Part shown: in pieces, positions 1 to 5,249 of the stretch
Layout: every line of letters begins with the position of its first letter
Numbering within the stretch: position 1 is the first letter of the stretch
From: Planctomycetota bacterium
GTDB lineage: Bacteria > Planctomycetota > Planctomycetia > Pirellulales > Lacipirellulaceae
Direction: 5' to 3'
Length of the DNA stretch: 7,810 nt
NCBI GenBank assembly: GCA_013151315.1
Contig: JAADIN010000139.1
Span: 1 to 7,810 of the forward strand
Program-made: the position numbers and the translations under genes
Notes under the pieces: generated by a model
Seen by the model: only the letters and a program-made list of their open reading frames with translations
Told to the model about the DNA's origin: nothing
The model's database searches: none

Positions 1-15
1 AAATTCCTTAGAACC

Positions 16-939
16 ATGCCTGAAACATCAAGCTTTTGCCTACAATCCTGGTGGCAGTTATTGCGTATTGGCAACGTATTTACTGCCATCACCAATATCC
101 TCGCTGGGTTTCTGCTTGTGCAACGAGAATGGCAGCCGTTGGGCCCGCTGTTTCTGCTGATCGGCACTTCGTCATTACTCTATGCGGCAGGCATGGTTCT
201 TAACGATGCGTTCGATGCCGAGCTTGACGCAAAAGAGCGACCCGAACGGCCGATCCCCTCGGGACGAATTTCGCGTCGGGCCGCGTTTCAAGTCGGTTTC
301 ATGCTGCTCATTTTGGGTATCGCCCTCGCTTGCTTAGTCTCTTGGCAATTGCAAAGTCGCACCTCAGCGACGGTCGGCATTCTGCTGGCAGTGGCAATCG
401 TTGCCTACAATGCCAAACTAAAGCAGACCGAGTTCGGTCCTTCGGCAATGGGAATATGCCGTTACCTCAACGTGCTGTTGGGGGCCAGTATCGCTGCGGA
501 CTTGTGGACCGTGCCGACTGCTTGGATTTACGCGGCCGCAGTCGGCATGTATACCCTTGGGCTTACGCTCTTCGCACGCTCAGAAAACGAACCGAGCAAA
601 ACCCAAGGACAAGCGGTGGGCCGGTTCGTCACACTCGGCTCGATGGCCCTCGTTGGGTTGCTACCGGTGGCGATTTCTTCTTTCCAAGAAGCCCCATTCC
701 CGGCGGTCTGGTATGGCTGTCTGCTATTGGTGTGCCTTCTCCTACTCGGTTCTCACCAGGAAACCCAACGCCAGCCAAGTCCGGTCGCATTCCGACGCCA
801 CGTCTCCAAGCTCCTTCTAGGATTTATTGTCATGGACGCTTTGGCCTGTACCGCTGCCATGGGTTGGCCGGCAGGGCTGATTGTCCTTACACTGGTGGTG
901 CCTCCATGGATTATCTCTCGCTGGGCCCCCATGACCTAA
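16..939 (+). CDS. eboC: EboC-like UbiA-superfamily membrane prenyltransferase
   Basis: This 307-residue, very hydrophobic protein has about eight or nine likely membrane segments and belongs to the UbiA superfamily, which transfers prenyl groups to acceptors inside the membrane. The first Asp-rich motif is intact: N63-D64-x2-D67-x3-D71, followed by R78-P-I-P-S-G-R84. The second Asp-rich motif expected in canonical UbiA enzymes is not seen. At the corresponding place (about residues 186-192) the sequence is F-A-R-S-E-N-E, which I recall as typical of the EboC branch. The ATG at 16 starts a natural N-terminus ahead of the first membrane helix, and no clear Shine-Dalgarno sequence is visible in the 15 bases before it. 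The gene is followed after 54 bp by a TIM-barrel gene and later by an EboF-like gene, which matches the C-E-F order of ebo clusters. The ebo assignment rests on motif plus neighbours. The prenyl substrate and acceptor are unknown, and a general UbiA enzyme is the alternative. Confidence 0.8.
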   Translation: MPETSSFCLQSWWQLLRIGNVFTAITNILAGFLLVQREWQPLGPLFLLIGTSSLLYAAGMVLNDAFDAELDAKERPERPIPSGRISRRAAFQVGFMLLILGIALACLVSWQLQSRTSATVGILLAVAIVAYNAKLKQTEFGPSAMGICRYLNVLLGASIAADLWTVPTAWIYAAAVGMYTLGLTLFARSENEPSKTQGQAVGRFVTLGSMALVGLLPVAISSFQEAPFPAVWYGCLLLVCLLLLGSHQETQRQPSPVAFRRHVSKLLLGFIVMDALACTAAMGWPAGLIVLTLVVPPWIISRWAPMT

Positions 940-947
940 CGCAGGCG

Positions 948-975
948 AAGCCAGGGGGTTGCAACCCCCTGGCTT
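948..975. repeat. TTGCAA-centred palindrome, copy 1
   Basis: This is a perfect 28-bp palindrome starting 9 bases after the eboC stop and ending 18 bases before the next ATG. The 24-bp core at 950-973 consists of GCCAGGGGG, the central TTGCAA, and the complementary arm. It aligns without gaps to copies at 5201-5224 and 6948-6971. In RNA it could form a long GC-rich hairpin. It is followed by only three T residues and then GCCCC, so it is a poor intrinsic terminator for a position inside an operon. It could instead stabilise the upstream mRNA end, partly attenuate transcription, or be a REP-like mobile palindrome. Confidence 0.85.
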
Positions 976-993
976 TGCCCCAAAAAGCAAATT

Positions 994-1842
994 ATGCGAA
1001 TCGGCTACAATACCAACGGCCTTGCCCACCATCGCCTGCCCGACGCGATTCGATTGCTCGCATCGCTCGGCTACCGAAGCGTGGCCATCTCGATCGATCA
1101 TGCCGCGCTGAATCCTTACCAGGAAAATTTTGAACGACAACTCGACGAAACACGTCGCTTGTTGGATGAACTAAACATGGCGTCGGTTATCGAAACGGGC
1201 GCACGTTTCTTGCTCGATCCGCTGCACAAACACCAACCCACGCTGGTCTCTCCCAAGTCGGCCGGTCGACCCCGCCGAGTCGAATTCTTGCGCTACGCCG
1301 TCGATATTGCGTCGGCCTTGGGCAGCGACTGCGTTTCGCTTTGGTCGGGCGTCTTGCCGACGGGCGATTCGCAGCAGGACGGTTTCCGACGCCTCGTCGA
1401 AGGTTTGCAAATTGTCCTGGAGTATGCCGACCGGCAAAACGTCACGCTCGGTTTCGAACCGGAGCCGGGCATGTTGATCAACACGATGGCAAGCTTTGCC
1501 GAGTTGGTCGAGCAAATCGACTCGCCTCGCCTCGGACTCACTCTTGATATCGGTCATTTGCACTGCCAGGGCGAGACGCCCCTCGAAGATTATATCCGCC
1601 GCTGGAAGGACAAACTAGTGAATGTTCACATCGAAGACATGCGAGCCGGCGTTCACGAGCACCTCATGTTTGGCGAGGGCGAGATCGATTTTTCGCCGGT
1701 GATCGCGGCGCTAGCCGAGATCGATTACCAAGGCGGACTGCACGTCGAGCTAAGCCGTCATAGCCACCTGGGCCCCTCCGCAGCGAAGCAGGCGTATGCG
1801 TTTTTGAAATCGCAAACGGAAGGGGTGTTTGATAAATCTTAA
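994..1842 (+). CDS. xylose-isomerase-like TIM-barrel protein (EboE position)
   Basis: The 282-residue protein belongs to the sugar phosphate isomerase/epimerase, AP endonuclease 2-like TIM-barrel family. The expected four metal ligands can be picked out: E155 or E157 in the FEPEPG strand, D185 in LDIGH (with H188), H212 in NVHIEDM, and E252 in HVELSRH. This order and spacing resemble D-tagatose 3-epimerase-type enzymes, so a divalent-metal aldose-ketose isomerase or epimerase chemistry is plausible but not proven. There is no signal peptide, so it is probably cytoplasmic. The position between eboC and an eboF-like gene equals that of eboE in ebo clusters. It is shorter than the roughly 390 residues I recall for classical EboE and lacks the N-terminal signature I remember, so it may be a planctomycete counterpart or a replacement rather than an EboE orthologue. 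The ATG at 994 opens directly on the first barrel strand (MRIGYNTNG). No Shine-Dalgarno sequence is evident. Confidence 0.85.
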   Translation: MRIGYNTNGLAHHRLPDAIRLLASLGYRSVAISIDHAALNPYQENFERQLDETRRLLDELNMASVIETGARFLLDPLHKHQPTLVSPKSAGRPRRVEFLRYAVDIASALGSDCVSLWSGVLPTGDSQQDGFRRLVEGLQIVLEYADRQNVTLGFEPEPGMLINTMASFAELVEQIDSPRLGLTLDIGHLHCQGETPLEDYIRRWKDKLVNVHIEDMRAGVHEHLMFGEGEIDFSPVIAALAEIDYQGGLHVELSRHSHLGPSAAKQAYAFLKSQTEGVFDKS

Positions 1843-1844
1843 AG

Positions 1845-1875
1845 GGAACCACGAAATACACGAAATACACGAAAA
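1845..1875 (+). repeat. Left terminal inverted repeat with 9-bp units
   Basis: The repeat begins GGAACCACGAAATACACGAA and continues to AAAA. Internally it consists of about three successive 9-bp units of the type CACGAAATA (1850-1876). Against the reverse complement of 2271-2301 only positions 22 and 23 differ (TA versus AT). Confidence 0.85.
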
Positions 1876-1885
1876 AATCTCCGAT

Positions 1886-2260
1886 TCAGTTGACGATCCG
1901 TTCCCATTCGACTTGAGGATGGTGGCCAAAATTGACGAGCAGTCCTAACTTGTAGCCTGTTGCTTTGAGATAGTTGTGAACTTGGGCCCGATGGATATCG
2001 TCCAGCTTGGTGACTGCTTTGATCTCCAGCACAATTTTTTCGTGGCAAATAAAATCGGGAACATATTTTTGCGACAGGCGGTCGCCTTTGTAAGATAAAC
2101 GCAACCCCACTTGGCTTTGAAATGGTATGCCTTGCAATCCAAATTCTAGGCACAGGCATTCCTGATAAACCGCTTCCAAGAAGCCGCAACCCATTTCTTT
2201 ATAGACCTCAAAACAAGCTCCCATAATGCCGTAACTTTCTTCTTTATAAACAATGTCCAT
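1886..2260 (-). CDS. GxxExxY-family protein, PD-(D/E)XK nuclease-like
   Basis: The 124-residue protein carries the family signature G26-F-L-E29-A-V-Y32 after an N-terminal region typical of the family (SYGIMGACFEVYKEMG). A PD-(D/E)XK-type core follows: P68-D69, then E79-I-K81, then Q93-x3-Y97 as in RecB/Cas4-like nucleases. This suggests a small metal-dependent nuclease or DNA-binding fold, but the biological role of GxxExxY proteins is not established. The length is close to the usual size of about 125 residues. I chose the ATG at 2260 because an AAGGAA ribosome-binding site sits 6 bases before it and because family homology begins there. The frame stays open back to an ATG at 2323, but the added 21 residues are a translation of the terminal repeat (NHEIHENHEKEN). 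The gene runs antisense to both neighbours and is the only gene of the inverted-repeat unit. Confidence 0.88.
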   Translation of the reverse strand: MDIVYKEESYGIMGACFEVYKEMGCGFLEAVYQECLCLEFGLQGIPFQSQVGLRLSYKGDRLSQKYVPDFICHEKIVLEIKAVTKLDDIHRAQVHNYLKATGYKLGLLVNFGHHPQVEWERIVN

Positions 2261-2266
2261 ATCATT

Positions 2267-2272
2267 TTCCTT
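2267..2272 (-). promoter_or_regulatory. Ribosome-binding site deciding the GxxExxY start
   Basis: On the minus strand AAGGAA lies 6 bases before the ATG at 2260. It overlaps the inner end of the right terminal repeat by two bases. It is the clearest Shine-Dalgarno sequence in the window, whereas the neighbouring host genes have none that is obvious. That supports both the short start and a foreign origin of the unit. Confidence 0.6.
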
Positions 2273-2301
2273 TTCGTGATTTTCGTGTATTTCGTGGTTC
2301 C
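2271..2301 (-). repeat. Right terminal inverted repeat with 9-bp units
   Basis: The reverse complement begins GGAACCACGAAATACACGAA and matches the left repeat at 29 of 31 positions. It lies just upstream of the GxxExxY start, so it may also carry that gene's promoter. The outer boundary is sharp: similarity stops at GGAACC on both sides. Confidence 0.85.
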
Positions 2302-2357
2302 AAAAAATACCCCGTAACCTCAAATTCTATCATCTTCCTTACGAAAAAAATAAAGTC

Positions 2358-3695
2358 ATGCCTGAATATGTTGTCTTACTTTCGGTACCCGGTTTGCGGG
2401 AGCAGGACCTAAAGCAGATGCCTCGCTTACGGGCACTTGTCTTGGGCGGCGACAGTGCGGAACTGGTGCCGAGTTTTCCGGCCGTGACTTGTCCCGTGCA
2501 GGCCAACATGACGACTGGTGAGACGCCCCACGCGCACGGCGTCGTTGCGAACGGGTTTTATTCGCGTAAGAATCACGAAGTCAAAATGTGGACCTCGACC
2601 AACGAATGCATCCAGCGACCCCAGTTGTGGGACCTTATGCACAAGCATAATCCGTCACTCACGGCTGCAGTTTGGTTTCCGCTGCATAGCAAAGAGTGTG
2701 GTGCCGACTATGTTTGCACGCCTGCGCCGATCCATAACGCCGACGGGACCGAATCGATGTGGTGCTACACGCGGCCCGAGAATCTCTATGATGATTTGCT
2801 TGCCGAGCTGGGGCAATTTCCGTTGCAACACTTTTGGGGACCGATGGCCAACCTGAAATCGACGGCCTGGATCGTCGCCTCCGCAATTTGGGCGGCGCGG
2901 CGATATCGCCCCAATCTCTTTTACGTCTATTTGCCACACCTCGACTACGCGGCGCAGAAAAACGGACCCGATAGCGAAACGGCGATGCAGGCACTTGCCG
3001 ATCTCGACGCAGAGATCGGAAAACTGATTGACGGGTTTGCCGATGCCTATGGCGCGGATCGCCCGTTGTGGCTAGTCGCGAGCGAATACGCCATCGTGCC
3101 GGTCGACCACGTGAGCTATCCCAATCGCGCGCTGCGTGCGGCGGGGCTTCTCTCGGTGAAAAAGGAAGACCACGAGAAGGGCAACGGCGAGCTTCTCGAT
3201 TTCGAGGCGAGTCGGGCCTGGGCGATGGTTGACCATCAGTTGGCCCATGTCTTCGTACGCGACTCCGATCCGGCTACGATTCGGCAAGCCAAGCAGCTCC
3301 TTGCCAAGCAGCCTGGGGTGGCTGAAGTACTGACCCAAGACGAGCTTGGCCCCTACGATTTGGCCCACACGCTGGCGGGCGACTTGATCGTGATCTCCCA
3401 GCCCAACAGTTGGCAGGCTTATTATTGGTGGCTCGACGAGGCCGACGCTCCCGCCTTTGCCCACCAGGTCGATATCCATCGCAAGCCGGGATACGATCCG
3501 GTCGAGCTCTTTTGGGATCCCGCAAAGCCGGGCGTGCCCCTGGATCCAAGTCTCGTAAAAGGATCGCACGGGGCACCGGCCAAAGACCCGACTCAGCGCG
3601 GGGTACTGCTCTCGTCCGAGCGCGGGGTCTTCGTCGAGCGACCGCTAGCAGACACCGATGTGGCAGACATTGTGCTTCGCCAGTTCGGCATTTGA
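2358..3695 (+). CDS. eboF: EboF-like alkaline-phosphatase-superfamily phosphodiesterase
   Basis: The 445-residue protein belongs to the type I phosphodiesterase/nucleotide pyrophosphatase branch of the alkaline phosphatase superfamily. The probable nucleophile is T44 in PSFPAVTCPVQANMTTG, followed by H58-A-H60-G. Further family landmarks are L192-PHLDY-197, S242-EY-244, the VDIHRKPGYDPVELF block, and G402-SHG-405. Several canonical metal ligands appear replaced: the N-terminal DG motif reads VPGL (residues 10-13), the second member of the D-x3-H pair is Q200, and the usual S/T-D-H-G is S-E-Y-A. As far as I recall these are features of the EboF subfamily, so its chemistry may differ from ordinary phosphodiesterases. 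No signal peptide is seen. It lies downstream of eboC and the TIM-barrel gene, but an antisense cassette now separates it from them. The AT-rich 56 bp before the ATG may have to supply a promoter. No good Shine-Dalgarno sequence was found. Confidence 0.8.
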   Translation: MPEYVVLLSVPGLREQDLKQMPRLRALVLGGDSAELVPSFPAVTCPVQANMTTGETPHAHGVVANGFYSRKNHEVKMWTSTNECIQRPQLWDLMHKHNPSLTAAVWFPLHSKECGADYVCTPAPIHNADGTESMWCYTRPENLYDDLLAELGQFPLQHFWGPMANLKSTAWIVASAIWAARRYRPNLFYVYLPHLDYAAQKNGPDSETAMQALADLDAEIGKLIDGFADAYGADRPLWLVASEYAIVPVDHVSYPNRALRAAGLLSVKKEDHEKGNGELLDFEASRAWAMVDHQLAHVFVRDSDPATIRQAKQLLAKQPGVAEVLTQDELGPYDLAHTLAGDLIVISQPNSWQAYYWWLDEADAPAFAHQVDIHRKPGYDPVELFWDPAKPGVPLDPSLVKGSHGAPAKDPTQRGVLLSSERGVFVERPLADTDVADIVLRQFGI

Positions 3696-3858
3696 AATTC
3701 GGTGTCTGGTCGGCAAGCCGGTCCGGCTAGGTAAGCTGCGCTTGGCTGGGTGCCGAGGGCGAGATACGACCGCCGACAAGGTCGATACTTTTGCTATGCG
3801 ACCGCAATGTTGGTTTTGCGAGTCTCTTTCTGCACACCCCCGCGAACGAAAACTTGCC

Positions 3859-4890
3859 ATGAATCACTCGCTTACCTGCTTTGCAAGTTGTCTGATTGCC
3901 CTCCTCGCTTTGCAAACGGCTGAAGCGGCTCCGCGAGGGAGCGTCGTTCCTGGTACGGGGACGTGGATCGAGTACGTGGGTGATGATTTCGAAAACACCG
4001 AATGGGGATTCATCAACAATTTTCCTAAGAGTTCGCGCGAGCAAGACGAACGCTTGCGTTCGCCGACAGGCCGTTCGACGAACGGACGCTGGATCGAAGG
4101 GCCTGAGCGAGGGCAACCCGACTTCATGAAGGTAGTACCAACTCCTGCTGGGGGACTCGCTGGAAGTAACTATGCCCTGAAAGTCCGTACTCTCAACTCG
4201 GGTATCCCCGGCTACCGGTCGTTTGATGTGCAGCAAGACGATCTCATTTCGAATACGATCTCGCGGATTGGAATGTCGATCCCGGTCTCCGATATTCCCA
4301 GCGTCGTGGCGCGGGTTTATTTGCCGCCAGCCGACGAGTGGGAAAATCGATCGGGCCCCCATTTTGGGTTTCGCATTAGCGCCTCGGCAACCGTGACCAA
4401 AAGTGGTTCAAGTGGCTTCTTTGGCTCGCGTAGCTCGACCGAAGTCGAGCCCTATTGGCCAGGCATTTGGATCAATTTTCGTAGCAAGACCAGTCGCCGA
4501 GTCGAAGAAGACTCCGCGTTCCTCACCATTCGTGGCAATCGCAACGGCCAAGATGTTCGAATGAAAGAAATCTCGGTCGACGAATTTGGTTGGTGGACTT
4601 TGGGGATGTCAGTGACCCCCAACGGCATGGTGCATTACTACGCGAAACAGGGTGTCGAAGATCTGACCGCGGCAGACCACATCACTTCTCAGTTCCCGTA
4701 TAGCTACAGTGCCCAGCGTTTCCGCACCTTCTTTTTCAACTCGTGCAACAAGAACGACGGCAAGACGTGGTCGACGCCTTTTGTAATCGACGATCCGCGA
4801 CTCTATCTAGTGAACCCGACCCGTGTCGCGGCAAACGTCAAACGCAACATGCAGCGCGAAGCACGACGCCAGGCGAAGCGAAGGAAGTAG
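3859..4890 (+). CDS. Exported protein of unknown function with basic C-terminus
   Basis: I do not recognise a named domain. The ATG at 3859 gives 343 residues with a textbook Sec signal peptide: a short N-region, the hydrophobic core CFASCLIALLALQ, and an AEA-A/P cleavage zone near residues 21-25. The frame is open further upstream to 3658, but that would overlap the eboF-like gene by 38 bp and bury the signal peptide, so the shorter form is preferred. The mature part opens with GTWIEYVGDDFENTEWGF and contains many aromatic residues and alternating polar/hydrophobic stretches, as in beta-sandwich (lectin/glucanase-like) proteins. This fold is an inference only. A serine/glycine-rich loop occurs around residues 175-195. 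The last 20 or so residues are rich in Arg and Lys. I have a vague memory of similar planctomycete hypothetical proteins. There is no lipobox. It is separated from the eboF-like gene by 163 bp with no recognisable feature, so it may be transcribed independently. Confidence 0.8.
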   Translation: MNHSLTCFASCLIALLALQTAEAAPRGSVVPGTGTWIEYVGDDFENTEWGFINNFPKSSREQDERLRSPTGRSTNGRWIEGPERGQPDFMKVVPTPAGGLAGSNYALKVRTLNSGIPGYRSFDVQQDDLISNTISRIGMSIPVSDIPSVVARVYLPPADEWENRSGPHFGFRISASATVTKSGSSGFFGSRSSTEVEPYWPGIWINFRSKTSRRVEEDSAFLTIRGNRNGQDVRMKEISVDEFGWWTLGMSVTPNGMVHYYAKQGVEDLTAADHITSQFPYSYSAQRFRTFFFNSCNKNDGKTWSTPFVIDDPRLYLVNPTRVAANVKRNMQREARRQAKRRK

Positions 4891-4946
4891 GCTTTTGGGC
4901 TGGGCTGTAGACTTCTGGTCTTTTGCAGAAGCTTTGTTGGTTCTAA

Positions 4947-5147
4947 TACTACCGTTGCATTCTTGCCGCTGGGAGCAAAGCGAGCTCATTCGCAACGCCC
5001 CAGAAAGCGATCGTCGCGATGGCTGGCACGGTTGCTGGCGAGAAGGACCGCCAGCCGGTCGTTGTGCAACCCGACCAAGAAGCCCATAATGCCTATCGCC
5101 GAGTCTACGCAGCTTATCGCAAGCTCGGCGATTTTCTAGCTACGTAG
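4947..5147 (+). pseudogene. Possible relic of an FGGY sugar kinase 3' end
   Basis: A stop-bounded frame runs from just after TAA (4944-4946) to TAG (5145-5147). Its last 40 or so codons translate to KAIVAMAGTVAGEKD followed by PVVVQPDQEAHNAY and RRVYAAYRKL. This resembles the C-terminus of FGGY-family carbohydrate kinases such as xylulokinase or rhamnulokinase, where a P-D-x-E/A-x-H-x-x-Y...Y-x-x-Y-R-x-L helix closes the protein. No kinase sequence was recognised further upstream in any plus frame, so at most the last tenth of the gene would survive. A sugar kinase beside a fucose-isomerase-like gene would make pathway sense. The alternative is a chance open frame in GC-rich DNA or an unrelated small protein starting at the ATG at 5019 (42 residues). 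The match is from memory of the family and is weak. Confidence 0.35.
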
Positions 5148-5176
5148 TCCCACCGTCCCGGTGGGAAAGAATTCCC
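5148..5176 (+). promoter_or_regulatory. Two mutually exclusive stem-loops
   Basis: TCCCACCG (5148-5155) pairs perfectly with CGGTGGGA (5159-5166) around a 3-base loop. The right arm overlaps a second, weaker hairpin, GGGAA (5163-5167) with TTCCC (5172-5176). The first begins immediately after the relic's stop codon. It may be the old terminator of the relic gene, although no T-run follows, or a leader structure for the isomerase gene starting at 5250. Function is not shown. Confidence 0.4.
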
Positions 5177-5200
5177 TTGAATTCATCCATGCCCCCAAAA

Positions 5201-5224
5201 GCCAAGGGGTTGCAATCCCTTGGC
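5201..5224. repeat. TTGCAA-centred palindrome, copy 2
   Basis: The 24-bp near-palindrome has arms GCCAAGGGG and TCCCTTGGC around TTGCAA. The single non-Watson-Crick pair is G5209 with T5216, which remains a G-U pair in plus-strand RNA. It ends 25 bases before the isomerase ATG, in its likely 5' leader. A TTG codon at 5220 lies inside this repeat in frame with the isomerase, but translation from it is unlikely. Confidence 0.85.
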
Positions 5225-5249
5225 GTTGAGTATTCACCCAAGAAACCAC

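Larger units (their letters stand above)
1845..2301. mobile_element. Putative 457-bp GxxExxY cassette bounded by inverted repeats
   Basis: The unit is delimited by inverted repeats at 1845-1875 and 2271-2301 that match at 29 of 31 positions. It contains one minus-strand gene for a GxxExxY-family protein. It starts 2 bases after the stop of the TIM-barrel gene and ends 56 bases before the eboF-like start, so it sits in an otherwise co-directional gene series. No transposase is encoded, and no obvious target-site duplication flanks it (left TTAAAG, right AAAAAA). If it moves, it needs help in trans or uses the GxxExxY protein itself. Mobility is inferred from the repeats, the opposite orientation and the placement. 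The alternative is a resident antisense gene with a symmetrical promoter/terminator repeat. Confidence 0.6.
4891..5249. other. Gene-free interval with relic and hairpins
   Basis: This 359-base gap holds no intact gene. From left to right it contains a weak 6-bp-stem hairpin (CTTCTG...CAGAAG, 4912-4931) that is only a poor terminator candidate for the exported-protein gene, a possible sugar-kinase gene relic (4947-5147), two overlapping stem-loops (5148-5176), and a TTGCAA-centred palindrome (5201-5224). I could not identify a convincing -35/-10 promoter for the downstream isomerase gene. Confidence 0.6.

Noticed and set aside
330..1133. A 267-codon plus-strand open frame overlapping eboC and the TIM-barrel gene.
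   Set aside because: It is rich in Arg, Pro, Gly and Cys without domain character, and it spans two well-supported genes in another frame. It is a shadow of GC-rich coding sequence that reads through the palindrome.
1845..1876. The repeated 9-bp units were considered as a CRISPR-like array.
   Set aside because: The units are contiguous with no spacers, are far too short, and are matched in inverted orientation at 2271-2301.
1837..2310. Target-site duplication flanking the GxxExxY cassette.
   Set aside because: The flanking bases (TTAAAG and AAAAAA) share only a short A-run, which is not convincing evidence of duplication.
3072..3569. A 165-codon minus-strand open frame opposite the eboF-like gene.
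   Set aside because: It lies entirely within conserved EboF family blocks on the plus strand and shows no recognisable protein features.
3709..3728. A small inverted repeat AGCCGG-T-CCGGCT after the eboF-like gene.
   Set aside because: The loop is one base, which is too tight for a normal RNA hairpin, and no other copy or T-run is present.
3658..3858. Upstream extension of the exported protein to an ATG at 3658.
   Set aside because: It would overlap the eboF-like gene and place 67 unconserved-looking residues before a perfect signal peptide. The ATG at 3859 is far more likely.
3727..4362. A 211-codon minus-strand open frame opposite the exported-protein gene.
   Set aside because: The composition is typical of antisense shadow (many Arg and Ser, no motifs), and the plus strand has a clear signal peptide and stop-to-stop coherence.
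4912..4931. A hairpin CTTCTG/CAGAAG after the exported-protein gene as an intrinsic terminator.
   Set aside because: The stem is only 6 bp, the loop is 8 bases, and there is no T-run after it. It is compatible with chance.
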